From Venturia oleaginea (lineage: Eukaryota; Ascomycota; Dothideomycetes; Venturiales; Venturiaceae), in NCBI GenBank assembly GCA_013176395.1, contig JABMLP010000006.1, forward strand, positions 558,001 through 622,000: a DNA stretch of 64,000 nt, written 5' to 3'. Below, piece after piece: positions 1-12,157 of the stretch; position 1 is the stretch's first letter, and each line of letters starts with the position of its first letter. The notes beneath the pieces were generated by a model. It did not search any database and had not been told where the DNA came from. It saw nothing but the letters and a program-made list of their open reading frames with translations. Both the position numbers and the translations under genes were made by a program.

Positions 1-46
1 TGGTTCCTGAAATGTATCTACTAGGCTGAATCTCTCCTCTTCTATA

Positions 47-1895
47 ACGTATTCCACCATCGAGTGGGTCAACCCATCGAGCGGGTCAGTTTATGCCAAG
101 ACCAGCTGCTCCCTTATCAACACAATATGTCTCAACAACAAAACGCGCAATCATCTAACAGAGAAGGCAGAATCCAGCTTGCCCTTTCTGCCTACAATAC
201 CCACCAATTCCGAAGCCTCCGGCGCGCTGCTGAGGCGTTTGATATACCTCCTTCAACATTAACTAGGCGATATAACGGAATTACGTATCGCCTAGATACT
301 CGCAACGCCCGACACAAGCTCACTACGACTGAAGAGCAGACAATTGTCCAATACATCCTCGACCTCGATTCGCGAGGATTCGCGCCCCGGCTGTGTGAGG
401 TAGCAGATATGGCGGATAAACTACTGGGTGTACCCGGTGGAGAGCCAGTAGGGAAAAACTGGGCTGAGAGGTTCATAACGCGCTCAGATGAACTCAAGAT
501 GGCCTTCAATCGAGCTAAGGATAGGCAGAGGATACTACAGGAAGATCCAGAGGTTATTGGCGCGTGGTTTAAGCTCGTTACAGACACCAAGGCAAAGTAC
601 GGTATCCACGACGAGGATACGCACAACTTTGACGAGATTGGCTTCCAGATGGGTGTTATTGGGTCAATGAAGGTCGTCACAGCTTCTGAAAGACGTACAC
701 GGCCTAATTTAATCCAGCCAGGCGATCGCGAGTGGGTTACAGTTATCCAGAGCATCTGCGCCGCCGGGTATGCGACCCCGCCATTCATTATCTACAAAGG
801 ACGCGTTCATATCTCTGCGTGGTATGAGTAGGCAGATATACCACGGAATTGGAAGCTCTCGGTCTCTGAGAACGGCTGGACAAATAATGCGCTTGGTCTT
901 GAGTGGTTGAAGCACTTTAACGCGTATACAAAGGCGCGGCAGGTGGGGGTATACAGGCTGCTTATTTTGGACGGCCATGAGAGCCATCTCAGCCAGGATT
1001 TCAAGGACTACTGCCTCGAAAACAAGATTATAACCCTCTGCATGCCATCGCACTCGTCGCATATACTCCAGCCCCTTGACGTGGTCTGCTTCTCGCCGTT
1101 GAAGCGCAAGTACTCCCAACGCATCCGGGACTTGGCACGCCGACGCGTGTACCATATCAACAAGGAAGGCTTTCTCACTGCCTTCAAAGACGCGTTTTTC
1201 GACGTGTTTACGAAAGAGAACTGTCAAAAGGCTTTTGAGGCAGTAGGGCTAGTCCCTATCGACGCGCAGGTGGTGTTGGATCGCCTTGAAGTACGGCTAC
1301 GAACCCCGCCAGAAACCCATCTCCCAGAAACGCCGTGGCAGTCCAAGACTCCAAGTAATACTTATGAATTTGGATCCCAATCCAAGCTCGTAAGCGAGTC
1401 TTTTACTCGGTCACCAGTTACTGCGCAGGCAGGCTTTTCCCAGCTTGTTAAGGGCGCTGAATTGATGCTACACCAAAACGCTCTGCTTGTTGCGCGTAAC
1501 CGCGAGCTTGAAGAGCAATTAGCAGTAACAACGAACCGAAAATTGCGCAAAAGGAAGTGGATCCAGCAAGGTGGTACTATGGAGTATGGGACTGCAGCAG
1601 CGCAGGTAGCTGCAGAGGCGTCTATAGCGCCTCAGGGATCAAAGAAGGCTCGTGGTAGTGGTGGTCAAGAAACAGCCCGACCAACTCAACGGCGCTGTAG
1701 GAACTGCGGCGCAGCTGGGCATAATGCGCGAACTTGTAAAAAAGATATCAAGATATCTTCTGAATCAGATAGCAGCACGACGGACTTAGAATCTATTGTT
1801 GATAGCGATGAAATTGAAGAGTCGTAACTTAAGTTGGTCGTGCCAAGCCTTTTTGACCCGCTCGATGGGTTGACCCGCTCGATGGTGGAATACGT
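47..1895 (+). mobile_element. Fot1/pogo-type DNA transposon, copy 1
   Basis: A complete element of 1849 bp flanked by TA at 45-46 and 1896-1897, the usual target duplication of Tc1/mariner/pogo elements. Both ends start with ACGTATTCCACCATCGAG and form inverted repeats of about 45 bp. Each terminal repeat holds two direct copies of a unit like CATCGAGYGGGTCA, probably transposase binding sites (inference). It carries one transposase gene (127-1827) in the same orientation. Copies 2, 3 and 4 of the same family lie in the opposite orientation further along. The termini look intact, so the element could be moved in trans even though its own gene has a stop codon. Confidence 0.93.
127..1827 (+). 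pseudogene. pogo/Fot1 transposase, DD35D, one nonsense codon
   Basis: Encodes a cut-and-paste DDE transposase of 566 codons, starting MSQQQNAQ at 127. An N-terminal psq-like/CENP-B-type helix-turn-helix region (about residues 15-130) is followed by the DDE core: D169 in FDEIGF, D282 in LILDGHESH and D318 in LQPLDVVCF, giving DD35D spacing. The C-terminal part is coiled/basic and has a CX2CX4HX4C zinc knuckle (CRNCGAAGHNARTC) before an acidic Ser-rich tail. The only visible lesion is TAG at 829-831, where the sister copies have GAG (Glu235, in WYEEAD). It separates the helix-turn-helix and first Asp from the rest of the catalytic core. The frame is open on both sides. Family assignment is firm; inactivity is inferred from the stop. 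Confidence 0.92.
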
Positions 1896-1897
1896 TA

Positions 1898-3873
1898 GTC
1901 TGTTAGCCTTCTGAATTCATTCCAGTGCAGGTGTTTGTGGTGGTGGTGATAAAAAGTATTCCATGATCAGGCTGTGCGCAAAGACCGGTCTGTATACGGG
2001 TTCTCGCTCCACTGATAGGTGTTGATATGCAGCTATCCGAGGGCTGGGTATGCTCATTCTCATAAGGCTGGAGTATCCCTCCTGAAGCTCTCTTCTCGTA
2101 GTCCAGTGGCCTTTTTTTGCTTCCCCGGATGTCGAACTGCTCTCACTCCAGACGAAGCTTTTTTTTTTCAGTCATAACCATGTCCCAAGCATCGTCCTGC
2201 TTAGTCGAAAGAGAATTATATCGCTATCCGGGTATCCTCGGTGGCCCAACAACTCAAATCCGCGTAAAAGACACTACTGCCACACTCCTAAGACACAGGA
2301 AGATTTTGCCCTCTCCATCACGCAGCCCCAAATCCTGCAGAGCTTCGCCCACTACAGGGAATGGCCATCATAGGCACTGGTCATGTTCTGTCGGAAACAG
2401 TGGGAACAAAGTTCATGACACCTTTGTTTGAAGAAAACCAACATTTGCGGTTGTCTTCGTTGGGAATCACATCTGATCCAAAGTGCGGCCTCCGAGCATC
2501 ATTCTGTCCTACAATTGGCGAGGTCGTTGAAACTTCCTGGAAGAGGTAAAATGATCGTGCAAGGTGATGTAACAACATCAATTGTGCAAGCCGGCCATCT
2601 TCCCGCACCCAGAAAGCTAATTCGCAAGAGGTTCTTCCAACTAACAATCAGCAATAATTTTTCACAGCTCTTTTTGTAGGATCTTTCTCGCCGTATTTAT
2701 CCAGATCCTCAAGACGCCGCAGGCCAGATTATGAAACACTGCAACTCCCCCGAAAGAAAGAAGACCAACGGCCTTCAAACAACGTCCAGCTGTAGCTGTG
2801 ATGAAGATGTGCGATAAGAGACTGTATATCAGTGGAGCGATGTCGACCGAGGTCAGACTATCCACTGGTGATGCCTATATGTGACGAGCGGACCCCTGCA
2901 TATAGGTCCAAACGACAGTGGACGGAAGATGCGGATATTCGAGTTTGAGAGTACAGCAGGACGCGTCGAATCTCGTTGTTCATTCCAGGGGGCCATTCTA
3001 GGCAGTATGGAGATAGACAGTCGATTGACAGACTGGAGAACAGAATGAGGAAGTACTTTTCAGCTGTTCATCATCAACGGCGGTGCACACTGCACAAGAT
3101 TCTTTGAAGCAAAGGTGTGGGTGTGCAGGTAGTCTTCACGCAGGCGCTTGGAGTTGGCGGTTCGTCAGAGGGGTTCTGAGCACGGGCGTGGTTTGAGGAC
3201 AGCATGTGGCGCTTGGAAGCGGACCAAAAAAGGAAATTGAGGTTGGAGTGGGCGAATGATAGGGCCTCTGCTATCGAGCTGATACACTACATCCCCGGAT
3301 TGCGGGTGGTGCAGATGCAGGAACGACAAGGTACAGGACGAGGGACATTATCGTGAGATTGTTGGAGTCTGTTCTGTCAATAAGACGCTCCTTCTATTCA
3401 TCCATTCATTCATGGTCTTCAGTATTCCACATGTGGTATGCTATTGTCCTCCTGCCTCCTCGGACAATAGCACCGTCCACTGAGATTGATTGTCCATAGC
3501 AAATTCCACCTCCATTCACCACCGACAGCCAACATCCTACAGGGACTTCTCCTTCATTGTACATCTCTGTGCATTTCCACTCACTTACCACCACGCATAT
3601 CGACCGGATCTTACAGCCATGCGCTTCCCCTCGTAGTTGCCCACCCATTCCGCTTCGCCGTACCACACCCATTTGGCAAATTACTGGCTTCTCGACGAAG
3701 CTAGAACTCCTCAGGAAGGACAAAACGAACAACGCCTCCCACTCACAAACCTGCTTCTTTAGACGGCGATACTCCATTGTCGCGTCACCACGCTCGAACA
3801 CAATATAAATCCGCCAGCTGGACTGCGCGCCTAGATACTACCAACATTTACTCCACCGATTCACGAATACACC
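1898..3873. other. intergenic, no supported gene
   Basis: Nearly 2 kb between the transposon and the Kch1-like gene. Only short overlapping frames occur, without recognisable domains, homopolymer-free conserved motifs or convincing splice patterns. The last 300 bases before 3874 are CT-rich on the plus strand (many CCACC/CATCC tracts), which is typical of fungal core promoters and 5' leaders. Confidence 0.5.
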
Positions 3874-6052
3874 ATGGGCTGCTGCGGACAGAGAGAGAAG
3901 GGGCTTGTGTCGGAACAGCAGAAGTGGGACTACATTGTATGCGCTAACATAAGCCGCAACGATGCGGGCTGTCAAATACGGACAGCTGAGATCAGGAAAA
4001 TATACTCGTTTCAGATCGATTTCGTAAAATCTTTGGCAGTTCAATTTATCAGGATGGCCAGAAATATGTCGAAATCCATCTTGAATTGGATATCAAGAAC
4101 TGGTTTCAGCTGTTCGTTGAAGAGAAATAAATCGGCAGCCTCGATAACATCCACTCAAGTCCGTGCTGATACGTTTTATAGACACTCTCCGATTTCAAGG
4201 CAAAATCCTGCGGTCCCCTATTCTCCTACATCTGGCTATGGATCCTCATTTTCATCACAATCGCCGTCTACACGGCCGATACATTCACAGCTGTCAATTT
4301 GATCGGCTTCAATAAATGGACCAGCGGCTTGACGCCGAAGATTGACCTGAAAGTCGCCAAGTGGATCTTCTCAGGCTGTATCATACTTTCCTGGACACTC
4401 GCTATCTGGTCATGGATTATGGCTTTCAAGACCATCCGCCGTGGTTGCGTCACTGACGACTATTTGGACGACTTGGCTGTGGTCCTGCAGAGTATCAGAT
4501 GCGGCACTGGGTGGCAGCGCTTTCTCGTCTTTGCGGAATTGACGAAGAGTAAGAAGAAGGTGTCGTGGATTGCTTTGTTTGTCTACTTCCAGCGCAAAGG
4601 TATGTTGTTCGATATCTGGAGATGCAGGTACGGCTCTTCTAGTCACTCTACTGACACTTGCTCACAGGAGCCATCCGCCTCCTTGCCGCAGACGGACCTC
4701 GCCAGGTCGTCAACGCCATCACCCTCTGGTCGGTCGTTAATTCTGAATTGATCAACGCGAATGCGGATAACGTCAAACGAAATGGCTTTGACCAGTTCTT
4801 CCACAATCTCCAAGTTCTCGGCGAGTCGGACAAGAAGCAGGTCATTATTCTGTCATCCATGACATTCACACTGATCATTTGGGCGCTGTTCATGCTGTTC
4901 TTGATCCTGGCACTCATTCTGTACATTACCTTCCTTTGGCATTTCATCCAGAATGAGACGCTCACCGGATTCTGCCGCAGAAAGGTCGAGACGCGTCTTG
5001 CACGGATCGTGAAGGCGAAGACGGACAAGATTCTTGCAAAGCAGCTGGCGAAGTGGGAGAAGATGGAGAGAAAGGGAGCTTCTCAACTATCTCTCGCCTC
5101 CACACTGCCACCCAAGTTTGCCAGACAACCTACACTGCCAACTATCGGAGGGTCCCCACCGACTAAGTCAGAGTTGTACAGAAGTGAGTCGTCCACCTCG
5201 AGCTTGCCCCCGTATTCCTCGGAACCTCCGACGCCTAGGGACGGACCAGGGAGCATGCGTCGTGTACCTACCCTGCCAAACATCATGGAAGCAAGCGGAC
5301 GGCCTTTGCCGCCATCACGTTCTACCACTAGCCTGACCGATGCAAGTTATGCGTCCAATGCTCCTATGCTGAGCCAAGCCGGTGGCATGGGCTATGTTGG
5401 ACCCATTTCTCGACCAGGAACGAGTAGCCCCCAGCGCAGCTTCAATGGCTCGAAGCAGATGCAAGGTCACGGGCGACCACCTTTGCCCCCACTGGCCACA
5501 CAAGGACAGCCAGGACCGCGGTATCCGCCTCCAGCGCGCTCGAATAAAGGCTTCAGCTTGCAGTCACGAGAGTCCTCCATGTCCGCTGGCACTCCCTATA
5601 CTCCTGCTGGCAGTGGGCGGCCACTCATGGGCCCCTACGATTACCGCACGCAAAGCCCGGCACAACATGCTCAAGGTGCATCTTACGAGCGAGGTGGAAG
5701 CTATGAAATGACACCAGTGGAGCCTGGAGGATATGAGAACGACTATTTCCCACCACAGGACGGCGCTTACTCCCATGGACCTCCGCGAACCCAATCTCAG
5801 ACTACTAGATCGCATTACTCATCACAAGCCAACTCGAATGTCGGCTTGCCTGGTGCTCTGCAGGTCGGCGGTGCGAGGAGGGACATGTCTGCTCCCGGAC
5901 CACCAAGATCACAACCACCTTGGCCACCGACGCAGAGAAGTGCGACAGCGCCAGTACCCGAGGACCCGAGAGGACCCTCGAGAGGACCGGGTCCTGGATA
6001 TGGCATGCAGAGGAGTGCGACGGCTGGGCCGCAGGAGCAAGGGCATTGGTAA
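3874..6052 (+). CDS. Kch1/Prm6-like membrane protein (low-affinity K+ influx family)
   Basis: Spliced model 3874-3936, 4182-4599, 4668-6052, encoding 621 aa. It begins MGCCGQREK and, after splicing, reads WDYITLSDFKAKSCG, a signature of the fungal Kch1/Prm6 family that supports low-affinity potassium uptake and sits at the plasma or vacuolar membrane (family knowledge). Hydrophobic segments include FSYIWLWILIFITIAVYTAD, WIFSGCIILSWTLAIWSWIM and two in the exon 3 region ending LILALILYITFLWHF. The conserved block LVFAELTKSKKKVSWIAL lies on the cytosolic side. The C-terminal 250 residues are disordered and rich in Pro, Ser and Gly, with basic and Tyr-containing repeats. N-terminal MGCC could be lipidated (inference). 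Intron 1 is unusually long (245 nt) for this window, but the reading frame joins in phase 0 and the conserved sequence is continuous across it. Confidence 0.85.
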
Positions 6053-6789
6053 TGGAGCATTATTCGAGCAGATGGACTTGAGTGATGTGTAATTGTGATT
6101 CGTATGAATTTGAGATACCCTGTTTATGATTGGATGGATGATGGAGAAGGGAAGAGGAGGAGACATGCGTTCTTCCTAAGTCGCGGCGGGTGAGAATGGA
6201 TATTATAGCTCAGGCCTGATGGACGTCGTGGTTGGTGGTGCGTCGATGTTGGGCTGGCGGAGATGTATATAACGAAAGGCTCTCAGCAATGACGCGATGA
6301 TGAAATGACGTTTTTCTCCCGCGTGAAGGGGGAAGAAGCATTGAGAGAAACGCGATAAGTGCTACTATTGGAAGCATTGGGGCAAATATTTGTCGGCAAT
6401 GATGGTGAGTGTGTCTTTCAACGTCCCGAGGAGCCCATTCTAGAATAGAAGCTTTCCACCAATCCATGAAGCCGAGAAGCGCCCAGAAGTACTAACGGCA
6501 GTAGTGTGGCGCAGTGTCGTCCGAGATATTTCCTTTCTGATGACTAGGAGAGGATTTTATGGTGATGATTCACGTCACCCCGCTTCAATACGTTCTCCGT
6601 AGGGCAATTACCAACAAGCTTGGAAACCGCGCTGCGGCGCTGCGGAACCAACTGGGTCCTGTGTTGACCCACTTGGAAGTTGCAGAGACCATGGCTATAG
6701 CTATGCAATCTCCATTGACTTCGTTTCTTCCCCCGTAAACCCCAGAAAGCTGCCAGAGGAGGCCTATACAGTATACTTACTGACTTGCA
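6053..6789. other. intergenic between Kch1-like gene and ACH1
   Basis: 3' and 5' untranslated and promoter sequence between two genes on the same strand. No ORF here has codon structure or motifs that I can support. Confidence 0.5.
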
Positions 6790-8558
6790 ATGGCACAAGC
6801 TTCTGCCTTGCTGAAGGCCCGGATACGCCGGCCTTCGTATCTCAATAAGCTTAGGAAGCCTGAGGACTTAATCGACTACTTTCCCAATGGTTCCTATATC
6901 GGATGGAGTGGCTTCACGGGTGTTGGGTTTGTACTTGGAGTATGGTGCTGGAGAGAGGTGCTAACTATGCTGCAGGTATCCGAAGTAGGCCCTCCTCTCC
7001 TTACCAATTGCCCACGATACTAAGAACTTCTTTCGCGTAGAATGATCCCAACTGCCTTGGCCGACCATGTTGAAAAGAATAATCTCGAGGGGAAGCTCAA
7101 ATACAACCTATTCGTCGGTGCCTCTTCTGGCGCCGAGACGGAGAACAGATGGGCGAGGCTGAACATGATTGAGAGACGATCTCCTCATCAGGTCGGCAAG
7201 GAGATCTCCAAAGGCATAAACAACGGAAACATCAAGTTCTTTGACAAACATTTGAGTATGTTTCCTATGGACTTGATGTATGGATTCTACACTATGAACA
7301 AGAAGACCGGTCCAGGACAAGGAAACAATAAATTGGATGTGGCTATCGTGGAAGCAAGTGCCATCACTGAGGATGGAGGCATCATACCTGGAGCTTCCGT
7401 TGGAGCCAGTCCGGAGATCATCCAAATGGCCGACAAAATCATTATTGAAATCAATACTGCTACACCCTCGTTCGAAGGCTTGCACGATATTACCATGACC
7501 GACCTCCCACCACGACGTAAACCCTACCTAATCATGGCTCCCGAAGACCGCATTGGTACACCACATATCCCTGTCGACCCTGAACGCGTTGTTGCAATTG
7601 TGGAATCCAATTACCCAGATCAGACGCAGCCAAATGACCCCGCAGATGCAACCTCGAAGGCAATCGCAAGCAATCTGATCGAATTCCTCAAGCACGAAGT
7701 CAACCACGGCCGTCTACCAGCAAACTTGCTACCAATTCAGAGTGGTATCGGAAACATTGCAAATGCCGTGGTTGGTGGATTATCAAGCGGTGGTGCCGAG
7801 TTCAAGAACTTGAAGGTATGGACCGAAGTCCTTCAAGATTCATTCCTCGATCTTTTTGACAGCGGCCATCTCGATTTTGCAACAGCAACTTCGATTCGAT
7901 TCTCTCCAGATGGCTTCAAGCGATTCTACGAACATTGGGACGAATATGCTCCAAAATTGCTCCTCCGATCTCAGCAAGTCTCCAATTCACCTGAGATCAT
8001 CCGTAGATTGGGTGTCATCGGTATGAATACGCCTGTTGAGGTCGATATTTATGCGCACGCAAACAGTACCTGTGTGATGGGTAGCAGAATGCTTAATGGC
8101 CTCGGTGGATCAGCCGATTTCCTGAGGAACGCCAAATACTCTATCATGCACACTCCGTCTACCCGACCGAGCAAGACGGATCCAACAGGTATCAGCTGTA
8201 TAGTTCCTATGTGTACTCATATCGACCAGACGGAGCATGACCTGGACGTCGTCGTCACCGAACAAGGCCTTGCTGATGTCCGGTTGGTTCCACCCTTTTC
8301 ACTGTCATGCCCAAATCAAGCTAACTCTACTCCCACAGGGGCCTCTCCCCGCGCGAACGCGCCAGAGTCATCATCGAAAAGTGCTCTCATCCCGATTACA
8401 GAGATATCCTAAACGACTACTTCGAAATGGCAGAATTCGAGTGCTTGAAGAAGGGATGGGGACACGAGCCTCATCTTCTCTGGAATTCTTTCGACATGCA
8501 TAAGCATCTTCACCAGCATGGTACTATGAAGCTTCCGAAGTGGGATCCAATCTTGTAG
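6790..8558 (+). CDS. ACH1: acetyl-CoA hydrolase / succinyl-CoA:acetate CoA-transferase
   Basis: Spliced model 6790-6926, 6976-6984, 7041-8282, 8339-8558, giving 535 aa, the usual size for fungal Ach1. The enzyme moves CoA between acetate and succinyl-CoA or acetyl-CoA in mitochondria and supports growth on acetate or propionate (family knowledge). Recognisable blocks include [10 protein letters not shown] followed by [32 protein letters not shown], the [20 protein letters not shown] segment, [19 protein letters not shown], and [19 protein letters not shown] near the C terminus. Exon 2 is only nine bases (GTATCCGAA) and supplies the Y-P of the conserved GVGYPK motif. Its flanking introns are 49 and 56 nt, both with CTAAC/CTAAG branch-like sites. 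Exon 4 starts exactly at the conserved RGLSPRER join. No disruption was seen. Confidence 0.95.
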
Positions 8559-10162
8559 GTATACGATAAAATTGACGTACACACACAATAGACGCTATTT
8601 GGAACAACAATTGAGACTTCAGCCATCACCTGGCGAACTTGACAAACATAAATTTGGCGCTAAGAATTTCTAACCTTGTTGAAGCCCATATCAGTTACTG
8701 GTAAATGAGACAAGTGCAAAGTGTGGAGTGGTGAGCAAGGGCACATCATTTTCGTCCAATGTTCACTCCAGTTTGGAATATCAGGATCGAAGGTTTTGAA
8801 ATATAAATTAACCTTTTTTCGATAGTAAGTGCTTGTCATTTGACTCTTTTCTTTACCGGCGATCGTATCATTCTGTCAAACACGTAGAACAACTCATTTG
8901 CAATGCCTGAGGTGAAGGCCTATGGACAAGACCTCGAGTTGGTCGCATTTGTTCTTGTGAGATGGTGGATGGAGGAAAAGTTTTGTGCGTCGCTGACTAC
9001 GACAAGCAGGATATCAGCCAAAGATATTATGGTGTCAGGAAAAATAAACGTTAGCGGATCTCCTTGTCCAATCCATGTTTTACAGCGAATACATGCCGGA
9101 GTACGATCATTAAGCCGACGTTAATTTTCCCTGATACCACAGTATTCTTTAGGAGGGAGCTCAAGCGCGAATCGGATTGTCCGCAATTGACATTAACCAA
9201 TTGGCACGTCAGTCAGTCAGTCCGAACGGGAAGAACTTGCAAGCCGATGTATGATTTCTGTCTCGCTGATTGGGGCATTGCTGACTGACCTCAGCCTTCC
9301 GAGCCCCAACCGGCGGACGAACCAACGAACTCGCCTGTGGCCTGTCAACTGTCTTTCATATCATCCTTGCCAGCGTATCCTGGGCAGTACTTAATTCCCG
9401 GCTGTCGGAACTCGGATGTATGCGGAAAGTCATGATTGGTCGGATCGCATTCAGTGCGCCCTCCTCAACCTGATTACGTTGACTGTAAAAATCAGCTCGT
9501 GTATCGTTGAGCAATGACCTGGACCGGAGCCCGAGCAATATGAACGGTACTTGCAGTCAAAAAGGGTATCGCGATTGATGTTGTCCGATTTGAATCGTTT
9601 GAATCGTTACTCTCTTGCGTTATCAGAAGCCGAGAAGCGAGACCTGAGAAGCATCTGTGCCAAAGTGCGTACGTCTAGCATTGATGAAAACCCGCCTTTC
9701 TTCAATCCTGTGCCTTGGAAAAACGACAAGATCAGGCCCATTCCTCATTTCTCTTCCCGTGCAGCCAATCTGAAATTGATTGCGAGGCAAACCCCAATTG
9801 TGCGATGACGCAGCCTTTTAAATTCATAGGGGCCGGATCATCCGGCGCGACCCCTTGGAGACCATTTTATTTCGAGTCGGTCGGGGTCTGTGTTGACTTG
9901 GTACTCATGATAGTGGGTTTACGCTGGGTTTCCTATTCGACGGTGATGCGGCGGATGGTCCTGCCGTTTTATGATGTGCTTGTTCATTTGGCAGTCTTTG
10001 ATTGAGGCTACGTTGCTAATTCTGGGCTTTCGTTGAAAGGGTGTACCCGTGAAGCACTTTATATAGTCGTGGTACATTTGCGTTCCTCTAGACGCAGTCT
10101 GTTTTCTGCGAATCATTTTTCTTTTCCGTCAATCGTTCAGGTCTTTCATTTTTTCATTGACG
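8559..10162. other. intergenic, no supported gene
   Basis: About 1.6 kb downstream of ACH1. Frames are short and have no family signature. I see no repeats or structured RNA here. The stretch just before 10163 is TC-rich, as expected for a promoter and leader of the next gene. Confidence 0.45.
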
Positions 10163-10878
10163 ATGCGTTCTTCACTCTTCCTCCTGCCTTCATTGGCTCT
10201 CGCACTGCCAGTTGCGCAACTAAAATGGCCATCATTCGGCTCTTCCTCTCTTTCATCCACGAGAGAGAATTCTGGTTCGTCCGAGGGTGGTAGCCGTATA
10301 TCTGGGCTGTCGGGCATGTCATGGCTGGAGAAACTTAGGGGAGGTAGGTCATGAACAGTACATTGGATCCACGATGAGCCTTCCTTTGCTAATGATAACC
10401 TATAGGTTCCCAATCGTCAAACTACCATTCAGGCTATGACGGAACATGGGATGTTCTTGAGCCGACTGAGAAAGCTAAGCCTGCGAAGGCGGATACGGAA
10501 AAGGCTAAGCCAGCACCAGCCAAACCAGCCAAGGAAGAGGTCGCGCCAGCTGAAGAAGAGGCTGAAGAAGAGGCCGCACCCGCTGAAAAAAAGACTGCGC
10601 CCACCGAAAAGAAGGTTGCACCCACTGAAAAAAAAAACGCGCCTGCTGAAAAGAAGGTCGCACCCGCTGAAAAGAAGTCCTTGCCTGCCGAAGAAGAGGC
10701 CGTGCCGGATGAGGAGACGGTGGAAGAAGAAGCCGCACCCGCGGCGCCAGCTCCCAAACCCAAGCCCGCGAAGGTTGCACCAAAGGAAGAAGCTAAGAGC
10801 GAATTCATTGGAACAGGCTTTAACCCCGGTGAGCCCAAGAAGAATCGAGGTTGGTTTGGATGGTTTGGACGACACTGA
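10163..10878 (+). CDS. predicted secreted Ala/Pro/Lys/Glu repeat protein
   Basis: Spliced model 10163-10343 and 10406-10878 (62-nt intron with CTAATGATAACC branch region), 217 aa. The start MRSSLFLLPSLALALPVA looks like a cleavable signal peptide. A Ser/Gly-rich region follows, then after the intron NYHSGYDGTWDVLEP and a low-complexity middle built on seven-residue units of the form APxEKKx (for example TAPTEKK, VAPTEKK, NAPAEKK, VAPAEKK), flanked by acidic EEE and AAPA runs. The C terminus is different in character: EFIGTGFNPGEPKKNRGWFG ending GWFGRH. The function is not recognised. The composition suggests an extended, highly charged extracellular or cell-wall linker. A long minus-strand frame over the same repeats is a shadow of the biased codons. 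Confidence 0.72.
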
Positions 10879-12157
10879 AGGAGATTCGTGCTTATTCTGC
10901 GTTGAGCTGATTCAATGGAAGTGCTCGTCAATATCACGGGCTACAAGTCTTGGAGGTTAGTTTGGGCATCGTTCTCTAGTTGCGCTTTGAAAGTACGTAG
11001 TTGTTTAATAGTAAGAAGAGGTGTAGGTCCGCTAGGGAACATTGTAAATCTTGTAGATATGGCCCGCGTGGATAGACTGGCTGTTGTTCCAATGCCAAAA
11101 ATGATTGAATCACTGAATGTCCATCGCGAACTCTTCATCACGGACTCAGCATCTTATCACGAGGAGAAAGGGTCGTTCATCGGGATTGAGACAATCACTT
11201 TATCTAGAGACTTATCTAGAGACTTCGAGATTATCAACTAAGCAAGTAAGAAATTGCTCGAGATGGATTCTTCTCTTCTTGAATGCTAGTCGTCCACATG
11301 TGGCGTATGGTGAAACTGCGAGACCGTGACCACTCTGGATCTCATCCCGCGTGATATCCGACCGCTGTCGGGAATGCGGGTGAGGCGATGTGATTGAGGA
11401 AAAGATGATCGTGGGAGCAATGAATGGCAAAGTGGACAAGTTTCCTCATGATTCGAGGAAGATCACGTGATATCTTGACGAAATTAACCTCTCCTCTCTC
11501 GCAGATTGCTTTTCGAAGCAACAACAGCCTCTCTTTATCGTGAACTTGATCTGAAGCTAGGCAATGATAGTTTTTCCATCGCAAACATCTAGAACATGAA
11601 ACCAGAAGCCTATTACTTCTTCCTTGATGCTGAAGAATCTGCTGCTCGAAGACGCGGAAATTGCCTTGACAACCATCTTTTGCAGGTGTAAGTTGATATG
11701 GCTCATACAAAGATCCCTCCGGAGTATGTTGATTGCTTTCGGGATATTCTGGTCGTTGGTGTTGATCAACTTGAAGAAAGAGCTTGGAAATATGTTCACC
11801 AGGGGAACTTGAAGGCACATTATAGACGTTCGCTCACTGCTAACGACTAGGTCCCACCTGAAAATTATGGTGGCTGGGAACAATAGAATTTTTCAACAAT
11901 AATCAATGGGTATTGTCACATAAAAGGTGACACACATGTGACCTCATGCCTATAGCTCGAATTCACTCACCAAGTCCACTTCCACTTCATCAACATAAAC
12001 CTCCAGGTCTCAAATATACTCAACCCTGTCTCTCATATCTGCCTAGCAAGTCTCTTCTCTTCTTTTCTTCCTACTGTTCCATATCCAACACAAATGAGAT
12101 AAGTAAAATCCTGCCCGAAGCAAGACAACCGTCCTGACTAGTTACCTGTCATCCACA
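10879..12157. other. intergenic with possible gene fragment near 11596-11850
   Basis: No complete gene. On the plus strand around 11596-11850 there are two neighbouring frames with protein-like composition (starting MKPEAYYFFLDAEESAARRR and then VDMAHTKIPPEYVDCFRDIL) separated by a stop and frame change. They could be a decayed gene or an intron-containing short gene. I do not recognise the family. The rest shows nothing I can support. Confidence 0.3.

Noticed and set aside
192..788. 198-aa frame antisense to the pogo transposase (also at 19546-20142 and 59279-59875)
   Set aside because: It exactly mirrors the transposase coding strand in each copy; its conservation is explained by the gene on the other strand.
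10434..10937. Long minus-strand frames over the Ala/Pro/Lys repeat gene
   Set aside because: Low-complexity shadow of the plus-strand heptad repeats; the spliced plus-strand gene has a signal peptide, intron signals and a stop that fit.
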